DNA of 64,000 bases from an uncultured Lachnospiraceae bacterium (lineage in GTDB: Bacteria; Bacillota; Clostridia; Lachnospirales; Lachnospiraceae). The notes beneath the pieces were generated by a model. The model was not told where the DNA came from. It did not search any database and worked only from the letters and a program-made list of their open reading frames with translations. This document shows, piece by piece, positions 53,881-63,372 of the stretch. Positions within the stretch are counted from its first letter, which is position 1, and the number at the start of each line of letters is the position of its first letter. A program made the translations under genes and the position numbers. The DNA lies in assembly GCA_910578825.1 (NCBI GenBank), contig CAJTSB010000011.1, forward strand, positions 1 through 64,000, written 5' to 3'.

Positions 53881-53900
53881 AATGATAAGATATTATCATT
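53881..53900 (+). promoter_or_regulatory. Dyad operator-like site ahead of the SGNH gene
   Basis: AATGATAA and TTATCATT form perfect 8-bp arms around GATA, 20 nt before the ATG. The half-sites TGATAA/TTATCA resemble Fur-type boxes, but the spacing is one base longer than the Bacillus consensus. Confidence 0.45.
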
Positions 53901-53920
53901 AATTTAAGAAAGGAAAACAT

Positions 53921-54556
53921 ATGAAAACAGTATTATGCTATGGAGATTCCAATACCTACGGATATAACCCGTCAAACGGATTCCGCTATCCGGAAAACGT
54001 CCGGTGGACCGGAAGGCTGCAGTCTGCCCTGGGAGATGATTACAAAATCATAGAAGAAGGCTGCAACGGCCGGACAACCATTTTTGACGATCCTTTGGAA
54101 GGTTGGAAAAACGGTCTCGGATATCTCCGCCCGTGCCTGAACTCCCATAAACCGGTAGACATTGTGATTATGATGCTGGGGAGCAATGACCTGAAGGAGA
54201 CATTTCGTGCGAGCGCGCAGCAGATAGCGAACGGTGCGGCAACGCTTGTCCATGTGATACAGGATTTTACAGCTGAAAAGCAGGGATTTGTGCCGCATAT
54301 CATTTTGGTATCGCCCCCTGAAATAGGAGAGGACATCTGCAACTCTTCCTTTTATGGCTCATTTCGCGAGAATGCCATAACCCGTTCCAGAGAGTTCTCT
54401 AAATGGTATCGGATGGCAGCGGAAGAATACGACTGTATTTTTTTCGATGCGGCAGCGCATATCAAGCCATCAAAGGAGGATTCCTTACATTTGTCACCGG
54501 AAGGTCATGCGGTATTGGCGCAGGAACTGGCAAAGGTTGTATGCGGGATACCGTAG
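53921..54556 (+). CDS. SGNH/GDSL-family hydrolase (esterase)
   Basis: A 211-aa protein without a signal peptide. Block I is CYGDSNTYGYNP with the nucleophile Ser, an RTTIFDDPLEGW segment follows, block III is MMLGSNDLK, and block V is DSLHLSPEGHAVLA with the catalytic Asp and His. This resembles arylesterase or carbohydrate-acetylesterase members. AAAGGA precedes the ATG. It converges on the GH127 surface enzyme and may act on deacetylation of plant glycans taken up by the cell, which is inference from the neighbour only. Confidence 0.9.
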   Translation: MKTVLCYGDSNTYGYNPSNGFRYPENVRWTGRLQSALGDDYKIIEEGCNGRTTIFDDPLEGWKNGLGYLRPCLNSHKPVDIVIMMLGSNDLKETFRASAQQIANGAATLVHVIQDFTAEKQGFVPHIILVSPPEIGEDICNSSFYGSFRENAITRSREFSKWYRMAAEEYDCIFFDAAAHIKPSKEDSLHLSPEGHAVLAQELAKVVCGIP

Positions 54557-54606
54557 CGGGTGATATACGCCAATCAAATAATTATCATAATCGAAACATA
54601 ACACAA

Positions 54607-54634
54607 GCCGGGAACCTGAATACAGGTTCCCGGC
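54607..54634. terminator. Bidirectional terminator between SGNH and GH127 genes
   Basis: GCCGGGAACCTG (54607-54618), loop AATA and CAGGTTCCCGGC (54623-54634) make a perfect 12-bp stem between convergent genes. U-runs on either side are only moderate. Confidence 0.85.
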
Positions 54635-54664
54635 TCAATCTTTCTTCTGTCTATGCGTGTGTGC

Positions 54665-57600
54665 CTATTTCGTAATCTTCACACTCTTCTTTTGTCCTTT
54701 GTTCTTCATCAGTTTCTTGTAGTCTTTCAGTTTCTTAGACGGCACTTTAATCTTTGCCTTCTTGTTGATGCCATAGAACGCTTTGCTCTCAACCTTTTTC
54801 AGTTTCGTGCTCTTGATAGTAATCGTTTTCAGGCTGCCATCTTTATAGAACGCTTTCTTGCCTATGTTGGTAAGACTCTTGCTGTTCAGTTTCACGCTCT
54901 TTAATTTCTTACATCCATAGAATGCATTGGCGCCGATCGTTTTTACATTGCTGCCTACCGTTGCTGTGGTGGCTTTCTTGCAGTTCTTGAATGCGGAAGA
55001 ACCGATCGCTGTAATCTTATAGCTTGCATTCTTAATCTTTACGGTATTGCCTACCGTAATCTTCTTGCTGTTTTTGTTGGTAATGCCTGTCACGGTTACG
55101 GTCTTCTTCGATACATCCGTTACCTTGTAGGAATATCCGGAAACCTTGTATACGGCGCCTTTTTTGACTGCATTGTCCGCCTGGATTTTCAACAACCGAT
55201 ATGTGTTCTCTGACGCTATCAGCAGGTTGTAATTGGTTACCAGGGCTTTCTGCGCATTGGTGAGCGCATTGTAAGCATTCCTTGCAAGATCTATCTTGCT
55301 CTTGCACTGGGCTGTATACACTACCTTGCCAATCGCCGCAATCTTATCAACAACCGCCTTTGCCGCAGCTTTGTCTGTTTCATTGTCATCGGTGATGGTG
55401 CCTCCCTCTTCCAGGGTCTTGTAATCAGATTCTGCCTTCAACAGCACGTTTGCATTTGTAACCAGCTTCTTCTGGTCTTCGGTCAAAATCTCATAGAGCG
55501 CTTTTGCCGCATTAATTTTCGCCTTGCATTCCGGCGTAAGCGTAACCTTGCCAATCGCTGCAATCTTCTCCATAACAGCTTTGGTGATATCTGCATCTCC
55601 CTCGTCTGCCGACTGCACCTTTTTCATAGAGAAATCGTCGATAAAGAAACTTACAAGCTCATCGTTGGTGGGATTCTCTTTGTATTCTGTCTCAACCAGC
55701 AGGAGTACCTTGCTTACATCAGCATTCTTAGGAACTGTATAGTCTCCACAGAGGTTGCCCCACTCGTTTACTTTCAGTTTCTTGGTAACCATAATCTCTT
55801 TGGTTTCATTTGTTCCATATAATATCGAAACATTAAATCCGACTTCAGCAGGTGGATTTGCGTTGAAATTATCTCCGTTTTTATAGACAGCCCAACCGTC
55901 AATTGTATAGGTATCTCCTGCTTTCACCTTACCGGTAATATCCTGAACGGTTCCCGCAGAGGTACTCTTTCGGTTCTCTATCTTCAGGGAACGCGCTTCA
56001 TTGTGGAACGTATTCCAGCCTTCGCCAAGGGAAGTTCCCTCTCCATACGGCGCCCACTTATTGCCCGCATTACCCTCTTTAAATTCTCCATTTTCAATAA
56101 TCTCTTCTCCGGAACCCAGACCATCTTTACGAACAAGATTCAAAACGTATATTTTATATGTCGTGTGGTCCTGTGCATATACTTTGAGCGGAAGTATGGT
56201 AGTTCCTTCCTTCAGGTCGAACACCTGTGGTTTTGCCTCGTTTACCAGTTTTCCGTCAATATACAGAAGACCGCTTCCAGTTGCCAGCTTAAAGTTCAGG
56301 GATACACGATCCGTTGCCGATGGTACCTGAACAGTGTAACCGTTCTGTGAAGTCTTTATCTTTCCGGCAGATGCTGTCAGCTCTTTCAGTTCTGCGTCAT
56401 TATCGTATGCGCGCATCAGATACAGACCGTTTACAACACGTGCGCTGTCCTCTGTGGCGCTTCCGCTCTCAAATTTAACTTTTACAATGTCGTATGTCTG
56501 GTTGCCAACCTGCAGCGTCTCGGATGCTGCAATTTCCTTTGCCGGAATCTCAAAGGTTTTCTTAAAGAACGGCTCTTCCCCGGTATAATTCTCTACTGTG
56601 TAATTCATAACTGTGGAGCCGACGGTAATCTTGATCGTCTTGCCGGCATCTTCCTTTGCAAACTGGCAAACCAGGGAATTCGTCTTATTCTTATTTACCT
56701 TCATATTGTACTGGAAATATCCGCCCGGCTGCGCCCTGCGCGTGCTGCCAAGTCCGCTGACGCCGGTTTCAAAGGTAGACTTTTCTTCCCTCATCTGATG
56801 CGTAGCATCGTTCTCATACTGCTGATACCCCGGCTGAATAGAATCCACGATTGCCTCTGCAAACCGTCCCTCTTCCTTCTCGCCAAGAATCTTATCTTCC
56901 GCCGCATCTTCTGCACTCTCAAAATACCAGTAAATTCCGTAGCGCTCTTCGTTCAATGTATTAAATGGAACAAAGGTCAGTCCCTCCCCGCCAAATACGG
57001 ATTCCGCATCGGTTCCGCGAAGGTGGAATTCAAGTTTGCCATCGGTCTTTTCCAGCTTGGAGTTAATGTTATTCATAAATTCTCTGGTACTGTCCTTACC
57101 CTGAATGGCAATGGTTTCCGTTCCGAGAATCTGTTTGATGGTCTGTCCATAGGTCAGCTCAAGGCGTACTTTATCCTTGCCAACCACCTTGTATGCCGGC
57201 GCGCTTAAGTTCGCACCTGCCCATACGGTATCATCCCATTCTTCTGTTCCAAGCTTTGCTGCCAAAACGGTCGGACCGTACTTGAATGCAAAGACAGACT
57301 TGTTATCCGGCAAGCCAAACGCTTTTACTTCCATCGGATAAGTGATTTCCACCTTATCGTTATCATTCCATGTCCTGTCAATGATAAAATATTGATTCTC
57401 TACGGTATTTTCTGCCGCCTGTCCGTTTACCTTAACAGTTACATCGCCAGCCGCCCAGTCCGGAACACGCAGTTTTAACTTCGCTGCTACAGGCTGTGCA
57501 TTGTTGAGCAGGTTAACTGTAAATTCCGCTTTGTCGCTTGCAGTCACATCACTGTCCTGTGTCAGCTTGATGTTCTTTTCTTTCCATTCGACCTCAGACG

Positions 57601-59974
57601 CCACATACTGGTTAACGATCAGGGAATCTGCGTCTTTGAAATAGATACTGTCTCCAAGTTTTGTATAATTTTCCATACCCGTTCCGGTACAGCACCAGAA
57701 CATATTCGTAGCAGGATCTGCTGTTCCGAAGAACTTATAGTAACCGGTTGCCATCGGTGTAAAGTAGGAAAAAGCCCCTTCTTTGTTCACTGCGCCCATG
57801 ATGGCATTGCGCAGCGTATTTTCATAGTAATCTGCATACTTCCTGTCACCGGTAATCTTGAACAACTCTTTGGAGAGTTTGAGCATATTATGGGCGCAAC
57901 AGCTCTCACAGTTACACTGGGTTCTGGTTGCATCCAGTTCATTGTCTCCGCGGAAATGCTCCATATCGCTGGTTCCGCCTGTGATAAACGCATGTTTCTC
58001 TACGACCAGCGTCCAGAAATCTTCTGCATATTTCAGATAATCCGTTTCATCTACATTCTCCACTTCCTTCAGGGCAACATAACGGTTCAGCGCGCCCAGG
58101 AATTTGGGGATCGTTGTGTTGGCATGTCTGCCCTTTAAGGTATCGCCGGAACCGGACAAGATCACATTGTACAAATCCGGATCGTCAAACTTATGAGCTG
58201 CTTCTTTGTGCTCTGCTTTGTGAGTATATTTATACAAATCATACATACAATCGTTCATTCCGCCATACTCTGTGTAGGAAACCGTTTTCTGCTGCTGCAC
58301 GGTCCACTTGCTTACGCGGTTATATACCCAGTCTCCCAGATTAGATGCTACTTCCAGAGCTTCCGTATTTCCTGTATATTTGTAGGTATCCACCAGACCC
58401 TGGATGGTCTTATGCATATTATACCAGGGAACCCAGGTTGATCCCTCTGCATCTCCCTGTACGATATCAAACTGCAGTTCTACATTATTAACATCCGATA
58501 CATTGGCTGCAAACAAAAATCCTTCCTCAGAACCACCGTAGCTGCCGGCCGCATCCTGACATTCCTTCAATCCTGAAACGATGTCACTCAGCTTTGCCTC
58601 CAGCTCCACATCCCCGGTCAGCTTAATTGCCTGTGCCGCCGCTGTCAGATAATGTCCCATACCATGTCCAGCCAGAAGTCCGTTCTCCCAGCCGTTATAA
58701 CGCGACGCTCCCTGGGTGTTGATGCCTGCATTTTCACGGTACCCTACCAGCACCCGGTTGACCTCAAATTTCTTCAGGAAGGCAACGTCCAGATTCTGCG
58801 TGCCTTCGTAATAGGTGTCTGTCACAGCCACCTCATCCAGCCCAAACTGCTGCTCTTTGTAGGCCGTGTATTGATTTTCTTCCACAACGAAAGGCACACC
58901 CTTCAATACGGTAATCGTAAAACTCTTGGTATCCGACACCTCTCCGCTTTGAATCGTCGCCGTCAGCACTACTTGTTTATCTTCATCCGTGGGACGAATT
59001 ACCTTACCCGTCTTCTTAACAACATCTTCATTAGAGCTGTTCCAGCTAATCGTACTGCCATTCTTGCCCTTGGTTGGCAGGGAAATGCTGCTGGTAATCT
59101 TGTCCTTATCCTTGTTGGCAAACGGATCAAGGGCTGCGCAGTCCGCAGATACAATTTCCTCCGGCGACAACACTTTCAGATAAGTCCTGTACAATGCCTG
59201 CACTTCTTCCGCCGTTGCTGCCGCACTGTATATCTCATACTGATCAAGATCCAGCGTCGCATATCCTCCTGCATACGTTGGTGAGTTAAATCCCAGATAT
59301 TTGTGATCCGTGTTATTTCCCTTGATTTTCGCGGCACTGGTAGCCGGCGTAGATGGAACGACCTCACCGTTGCGGTAAAAGACTACTTTTCCATCCGCAC
59401 TATTGTAAGTAACGGCGATATGTACCCATTCGTCTATCGGGAAAAATTCTGCGCGGTTCGTATTGACTGCATACTCTGTCAATTTCTCCTGATTAGAACC
59501 TACCGACAATTTCAACGGCACCGTATCATTCAGGCAGGACAGGTACCATCCTTGCCCATCCCATGCACCGTCCGGCTTATTCCACATGATAATATGCTCG
59601 CCAGCAAGCGTTTTTGTCGCTTTGAGCCAAAATGCTACCGTCATATTTTCGGGCTGCAGCTTTTCGCTTGTACCCAGATCAAGATACGTGCTCCCATCCA
59701 GAGAAAGCGCCGAATTTGACACGCCTTCTGCATACGCCGCATCCTTCGCCTGCCCGCCTTTGCCATAGGAAGTTACCGAAAACTCGTTACTGGAACTGTC
59801 AGCCAGGTTATCATCAAACTTAAGCTCCAAAACCTTCGATGCGTTCAGCGCGCTCAAATCCGCCCCCGCGTCGCCGCCCGCCGCCTGTGTGCATAAAGGC
59901 TCCATGCATCCAAGCATCATCGCACCTGCCAGAAGCAGGCTGATTGTTTTTCTCCATAGATATTTCTTCTTCAT
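54665..59974 (-). CDS. Multidomain surface GH127 (beta-L-arabinofuranosidase-like) enzyme
   Basis: A 1,769-aa exported protein. In order: signal peptide; LamG/concanavalin-like domain (about residues 35-265); Ig-like segment (about 275-355); GH127 domain (about 360-860) and its beta-rich tail; cadherin-like beta sandwich (DNDAELKELTASAGKI); carbohydrate-binding module (IIENGEFKEGNAGNKW); two ~60-aa repeats (KIAAIGKVTLTPECKAKI; KIAAIGKVVYTAQCKSKI); then a C-terminal BspA-type leucine-rich repeat. In GH127, Glu and three Cys bind zinc and one Cys is the nucleophile; Glu690-x-Cys692 and Cys761-Cys762 fit. ATG 59974 follows AAGGAGAG. No LPXTG. It likely trims arabinose from plant glycans or glycoproteins. 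Confidence 0.9.
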   Translation of the reverse strand: MKKKYLWRKTISLLLAGAMMLGCMEPLCTQAAGGDAGADLSALNASKVLELKFDDNLADSSSNEFSVTSYGKGGQAKDAAYAEGVSNSALSLDGSTYLDLGTSEKLQPENMTVAFWLKATKTLAGEHIIMWNKPDGAWDGQGWYLSCLNDTVPLKLSVGSNQEKLTEYAVNTNRAEFFPIDEWVHIAVTYNSADGKVVFYRNGEVVPSTPATSAAKIKGNNTDHKYLGFNSPTYAGGYATLDLDQYEIYSAAATAEEVQALYRTYLKVLSPEEIVSADCAALDPFANKDKDKITSSISLPTKGKNGSTISWNSSNEDVVKKTGKVIRPTDEDKQVVLTATIQSGEVSDTKSFTITVLKGVPFVVEENQYTAYKEQQFGLDEVAVTDTYYEGTQNLDVAFLKKFEVNRVLVGYRENAGINTQGASRYNGWENGLLAGHGMGHYLTAAAQAIKLTGDVELEAKLSDIVSGLKECQDAAGSYGGSEEGFLFAANVSDVNNVELQFDIVQGDAEGSTWVPWYNMHKTIQGLVDTYKYTGNTEALEVASNLGDWVYNRVSKWTVQQQKTVSYTEYGGMNDCMYDLYKYTHKAEHKEAAHKFDDPDLYNVILSGSGDTLKGRHANTTIPKFLGALNRYVALKEVENVDETDYLKYAEDFWTLVVEKHAFITGGTSDMEHFRGDNELDATRTQCNCESCCAHNMLKLSKELFKITGDRKYADYYENTLRNAIMGAVNKEGAFSYFTPMATGYYKFFGTADPATNMFWCCTGTGMENYTKLGDSIYFKDADSLIVNQYVASEVEWKEKNIKLTQDSDVTASDKAEFTVNLLNNAQPVAAKLKLRVPDWAAGDVTVKVNGQAAENTVENQYFIIDRTWNDNDKVEITYPMEVKAFGLPDNKSVFAFKYGPTVLAAKLGTEEWDDTVWAGANLSAPAYKVVGKDKVRLELTYGQTIKQILGTETIAIQGKDSTREFMNNINSKLEKTDGKLEFHLRGTDAESVFGGEGLTFVPFNTLNEERYGIYWYFESAEDAAEDKILGEKEEGRFAEAIVDSIQPGYQQYENDATHQMREEKSTFETGVSGLGSTRRAQPGGYFQYNMKVNKNKTNSLVCQFAKEDAGKTIKITVGSTVMNYTVENYTGEEPFFKKTFEIPAKEIAASETLQVGNQTYDIVKVKFESGSATEDSARVVNGLYLMRAYDNDAELKELTASAGKIKTSQNGYTVQVPSATDRVSLNFKLATGSGLLYIDGKLVNEAKPQVFDLKEGTTILPLKVYAQDHTTYKIYVLNLVRKDGLGSGEEIIENGEFKEGNAGNKWAPYGEGTSLGEGWNTFHNEARSLKIENRKSTSAGTVQDITGKVKAGDTYTIDGWAVYKNGDNFNANPPAEVGFNVSILYGTNETKEIMVTKKLKVNEWGNLCGDYTVPKNADVSKVLLLVETEYKENPTNDELVSFFIDDFSMKKVQSADEGDADITKAVMEKIAAIGKVTLTPECKAKINAAKALYEILTEDQKKLVTNANVLLKAESDYKTLEEGGTITDDNETDKAAAKAVVDKIAAIGKVVYTAQCKSKIDLARNAYNALTNAQKALVTNYNLLIASENTYRLLKIQADNAVKKGAVYKVSGYSYKVTDVSKKTVTVTGITNKNSKKITVGNTVKIKNASYKITAIGSSAFKNCKKATTATVGSNVKTIGANAFYGCKKLKSVKLNSKSLTNIGKKAFYKDGSLKTITIKSTKLKKVESKAFYGINKKAKIKVPSKKLKDYKKLMKNKGQKKSVKITK

Positions 59975-60023
59975 TCTCTCTCCTTCTCTCATAATTATAA
60001 TATATAACTCCATTGTATTGTAT

Positions 60024-60090
60024 ATTATAACGAAATCCACCCACCTAAACTAAAGTTTTTTGTAAACTAACTTCAAAAAAACTTTAGTTT
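60024..60090 (-). promoter_or_regulatory. Promoter with overlapping 15-bp inverted repeat ahead of GH127
   Basis: On the minus strand TATAAT lies at 60029-60024, with a -35-like TAGTTT at 60052-60047. AAACTAAAGTTTTTT (60047-60061) and AAAAAACTTTAGTTT (60076-60090) are perfect inverted arms with a 14-nt spacer, one arm covering the -35. This position suits a repressor or sugar-responsive regulator. Confidence 0.6.
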
Positions 60091-60130
60091 TTAACATATT
60101 TAGTAAATTGATATAGGAAAAATAGATAAA

Positions 60131-60183
60131 AAAACAGTGTGAATTGATCTTTTTTAGCAAATAAAGACAATTCACACTGTTTT
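60131..60183 (-). terminator. Terminator of the pyr/glutamate-synthase run
   Basis: AAAACAGTGTGAATTG (60131-60146) pairs perfectly with CAATTCACACTGTTTT (60168-60183). On the minus strand the stem ends in a run of seven T, 50 nt past the stop at 60234. Confidence 0.88.
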
Positions 60184-60233
60184 CTATCATTCATTATGTA
60201 AGCAATATCCATTTGTGATGGACATCCATGGCT

Positions 60234-61640
60234 TTACGCATGGGGAATATTGGTAAATTCCGAAATCTCCCGATTCACTGTTACCAGATCATCCACGCGC
60301 AGATCATGCACGCAGCCGTGACCGGTAATCCGTGCAAACATTTTCAGCTCTTCACACGTCACATTGAGATAATTTGCTACCCGCTGTGCAGACTGTTCCA
60401 CTTTTAGCCGTTTACGCAACTCGGGATCCTGTGTGGCAATACCCACCGGACAATTGCCGGAACCACAGATGCGGTACTGCTGGCAGGCTGCCGCAATCAA
60501 CGCTGCACTTGCCACAGCCACTGCGTCCGCGCCCATAGCAAGCGCTTTCGCCACATCGGCGGACACGCGGAATCCTCCGGTAATTACCAGCGAAATATCC
60601 GACTGTATAGAATCAAGATATTTCCGCGCACGGTACAAAGCATAAATAGTGGGAACCGACGTTGCCTCGCGCAGAAACAGCGGACTGGATCCGGTTGCCC
60701 CGCCTCTGCCGTCTATCGTGATGAAATCCGGCTCCGCATAGACACAGTATTCCAGATCCCGTTCAATACGTCCAGCCGCAATCTTGATACCAATCGGTCT
60801 TCCGTCTGAGCGGCTCCGCAACATGGTTACCATGTCCCTCAAATCCTCTTTGGAATTCAGCTCCGGAAATTTGCTGGGGCTCTGCACGTCCTCGCCCTGT
60901 TTCTTGCCGCGCAGCTCTGCAATCTCCGCCGTCACCTTTTCCCCGGGCAGATGTCCGCCCATGCCCGGTTTCGTGCCCTGTCCTATCTTGATTTCAATGG
61001 CGTCGGCATTGCGCAGATTTTCATCTGTCACGCTGTATTTGTTGGGAATATACTCAAATATGTATTTGTAGGCATTCTCCCTCTCTTCCGGCAGGATTCC
61101 GCCCTCACCGCTGCACATCGCCGTCTTTGCCAGCGCAGAACCTTTTGCCAGCGCTACTTTGATTTCCCGGGACAAGGCGCCAAATGACATATGGGAGATG
61201 TATACCGGGCTATCCAGTATCATCGGTTTCTTTGCATGTTTGCCAAGCACAGTCATCGTGCTTACCGGCTCGTCTTCCTCAAGGGGCGGGGGATTGAGCT
61301 GCGCGCCCAGCAGTAAAACGTCATCCCAGGACGGCATCGCCATCTTTGTTCCCATCGCGCCGCTGATTGTTTTTCCGGTCACTGCCATCTGATGAATCTC
61401 TTCCATGTAGCGGCAGGAATCATCGCTGCGGTAGAAATTCTTATCATAACTCAATTCCATAGCGGAAACGTCTTCCTTTTCCTCCGCCTCTCCACTTGGC
61501 AAATCCAGCGTGCTCACGCTGTCGCTTTCTAAGGGTTCTTCCCTGAACTTTTCTGCCGGCTGGTGGCAGACGGGGCATTCCTGCGGTGCACTTTCCCCTT
61601 CATGAACATAACCGCAGACACTACAGATAAATCTTTTCAT
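60234..61640 (-). CDS. Rubredoxin - glutamate synthase FMN-domain fusion
   Basis: A 468-aa protein. Residues 1-30 are a rubredoxin-like iron site (Cys6-x2-Cys9 and Cys22-x2-Cys25). An acidic linker follows, then a glutamate synthase large-subunit FMN-binding barrel (about 95-440): SHMSFGALSREIKVALAKG, GQGTKPGMGGHLPG, TIDGRGGATGSSPLF, VITGGFRVSADVAKALAMGAD and CGSGNCPVGIATQDP with Cys ligands. There is no glutaminase domain, so as seen it is an archaeal-type GltB alone; its true electron donor and product are uncertain. AAGGAG precedes the ATG. It begins 43 nt after pyrD, suggesting shared transcription with the pyr genes. Confidence 0.88.
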   Translation of the reverse strand: MKRFICSVCGYVHEGESAPQECPVCHQPAEKFREEPLESDSVSTLDLPSGEAEEKEDVSAMELSYDKNFYRSDDSCRYMEEIHQMAVTGKTISGAMGTKMAMPSWDDVLLLGAQLNPPPLEEDEPVSTMTVLGKHAKKPMILDSPVYISHMSFGALSREIKVALAKGSALAKTAMCSGEGGILPEERENAYKYIFEYIPNKYSVTDENLRNADAIEIKIGQGTKPGMGGHLPGEKVTAEIAELRGKKQGEDVQSPSKFPELNSKEDLRDMVTMLRSRSDGRPIGIKIAAGRIERDLEYCVYAEPDFITIDGRGGATGSSPLFLREATSVPTIYALYRARKYLDSIQSDISLVITGGFRVSADVAKALAMGADAVAVASAALIAAACQQYRICGSGNCPVGIATQDPELRKRLKVEQSAQRVANYLNVTCEELKMFARITGHGCVHDLRVDDLVTVNREISEFTNIPHA

Positions 61641-61683
61641 TCGCTTCTCCTTTATTCCTGAAAATAATATACGATCTCTGGCG

Positions 61684-62586
61684 CTACCTTACCGCTCCTA
61701 TCAGCTCATTGACATTTGCCACGCCGTATTCTTCCATATAATCACAAATCCCCTGCACAATTTCCATCGTCACCTGTGGATTGCGGAAATTTGCAGTTCC
61801 AACAGATACCGCGCTGGCGCCTGCAAGTATCATCTCAATGGCGTCCTCTGCCGTCAGGATACCACCCATCCCGATAATGGGAATATTTACCGCCTGCGCT
61901 GCCTGATAAACCATGCGCACGGCAATCGGATGAATCGCCGGACCGGACAGCCCTCCGGTCTTATTCGCAAGCGCAAATTTCCGGCTGCGGATATCTATCT
62001 TCATCCCCGTAATCGTGTTGATGAGGGACAGGGCGTCCGCACCGCCTGCTTCCGCTGCCTTCGCCATCTCGGCAATATCCGTCACATTGGGACTCAATTT
62101 CATGATGATCGGCTGTTTGGCGTGCTTTTTCACTTCTTTTGTAATCGCCTCGACAGACGCTGCACTCTGCCCGAATGCAATGCCGCCATGTTCCACATTC
62201 GGACAGGAAATATTAATCTCCAACATATCTACCGGCTGGGTGGCGAGACGTTTCACCACTTCACAGTAATCCTCCGTTGTTCTGCCGCACACATTGACAA
62301 TAATTCTCGTATCATATTTCGCCAGATAGGGAATGTCACGCTCCACAAACTTATCAATACCGGGATTCTGAAGCCCTACCGCATTCAACATTCCACCGTA
62401 AGTCTCTGCAATTCTCGGTGTAGGATTGCCTGTCCATGGCTCGTTGGCAACCCCCTTTGTTACCACAGCGCCAAGGCGGTTCAAATCCACAAATTCTGAG
62501 AATTCTTTGCCGGAACCAAACGTCCCGGACGCCGTCATGACGGGATTCTTAAACGTGACGCCCGCCAGATTTACTCTTGTATTCAT
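61684..62586 (-). CDS. pyrD: Dihydroorotate dehydrogenase, catalytic subunit (type 1B)
   Basis: A 300-aa FMN enzyme oxidising dihydroorotate to orotate, passing electrons to PyrK. VNLAGVTFKNPVMTASGTFG, TKGVANEPWTGNPTPR, NISCPNVEHGG with the catalytic Cys, KLSPNVTDI, LINTITGMKID and GMGGILTAEDAIEMILAGAS are the class 1B hallmarks. The start ATG shares one base with the pyrK stop (TGATG), so translation is coupled. It is the third gene of the pyrF-pyrK-pyrD order. Confidence 0.97.
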   Translation of the reverse strand: MNTRVNLAGVTFKNPVMTASGTFGSGKEFSEFVDLNRLGAVVTKGVANEPWTGNPTPRIAETYGGMLNAVGLQNPGIDKFVERDIPYLAKYDTRIIVNVCGRTTEDYCEVVKRLATQPVDMLEINISCPNVEHGGIAFGQSAASVEAITKEVKKHAKQPIIMKLSPNVTDIAEMAKAAEAGGADALSLINTITGMKIDIRSRKFALANKTGGLSGPAIHPIAVRMVYQAAQAVNIPIIGMGGILTAEDAIEMILAGASAVSVGTANFRNPQVTMEIVQGICDYMEEYGVANVNELIGAVR

Positions 62587-63353
62587 CAGAATTCCACCTC
62601 CTCTGCACGAAATACCGGACCTTCCTTACAGATTCGCTTGTTATTTACGTTGGTATGTCCGTCACGCTCTTTGGATTCGCAGACGCATCCCAGACATGCG
62701 CCGATACCGCACGCCATCCGTTCTTCTAATGAAAGCCAGCATTCTATATTCCTCTCCTTCGCATATGCTTTCACTGCCCGAAGCATGGGGATTGGTCCGC
62801 AGGCATAGATAATCTCCGCATCCAGTCCATTTTCCCGAATCGCGTCCATAACATTTCCCTCTGTACCGTAACTTCCGTCTTCCGTCGCTATATAGGGATT
62901 GCCCAGACGTTTAAACTCCTCCTGCAAAAACAAAGAATCCTGAAACCCAAGGATAAACTGCTTTTCACACTTTAATTCTCTGGCAAGCTGTAAAAGAGGA
63001 GGAATGCCAATGCCTCCGCCGATAAGGAATGCTTTCTTCTCCTTTAGCGGAAATCCGTTTCCAAGCGGTCCAACGATATCTACATTTCCCCCGGTGCGCA
63101 TTTTGGAAAATTCTTCCGTCCCCTTCCCCTGTACACGATAGACGATACGCAATGCCTGATCCATCCTGTCAACTTCACAGATACTGATGGGCCTTGGCAG
63201 CAGCCTGCTGCCCTCATGACAATAAATCGAGATAAACTGCCCCGGTTTCGCCATCTGCGCAATCCGTTCCGTCTTCAGCCACATACTGTATATCCCGTAG
63301 GAAATCTCCTCCTGCCGGATAATGACTGCCTGTTCCTTAAATTTTTCCGCCAT
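62586..63353 (-). CDS. pyrK: Dihydroorotate dehydrogenase, electron-transfer subunit
   Basis: A 255-aa FAD/[2Fe-2S] protein linking PyrD to NAD. LLPRPISICEVDR is the FAD site, GGGIGIPPLLQLARELK binds the nucleotide, and the C-terminal cluster ligands are CGIGACLGCVC with a later Cys in RICKEGP. ATG 63353 follows GGAG; the longer frame reaches 63401 but overlaps pyrF without a better site. It follows pyrF by 19 nt and joins pyrD through a one-base overlap. Confidence 0.96.
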   Translation of the reverse strand: MAEKFKEQAVIIRQEEISYGIYSMWLKTERIAQMAKPGQFISIYCHEGSRLLPRPISICEVDRMDQALRIVYRVQGKGTEEFSKMRTGGNVDIVGPLGNGFPLKEKKAFLIGGGIGIPPLLQLARELKCEKQFILGFQDSLFLQEEFKRLGNPYIATEDGSYGTEGNVMDAIRENGLDAEIIYACGPIPMLRAVKAYAKERNIECWLSLEERMACGIGACLGCVCESKERDGHTNVNNKRICKEGPVFRAEEVEF

Positions 63354-63372
63354 ACTCTTCTCCTGATTCTCT

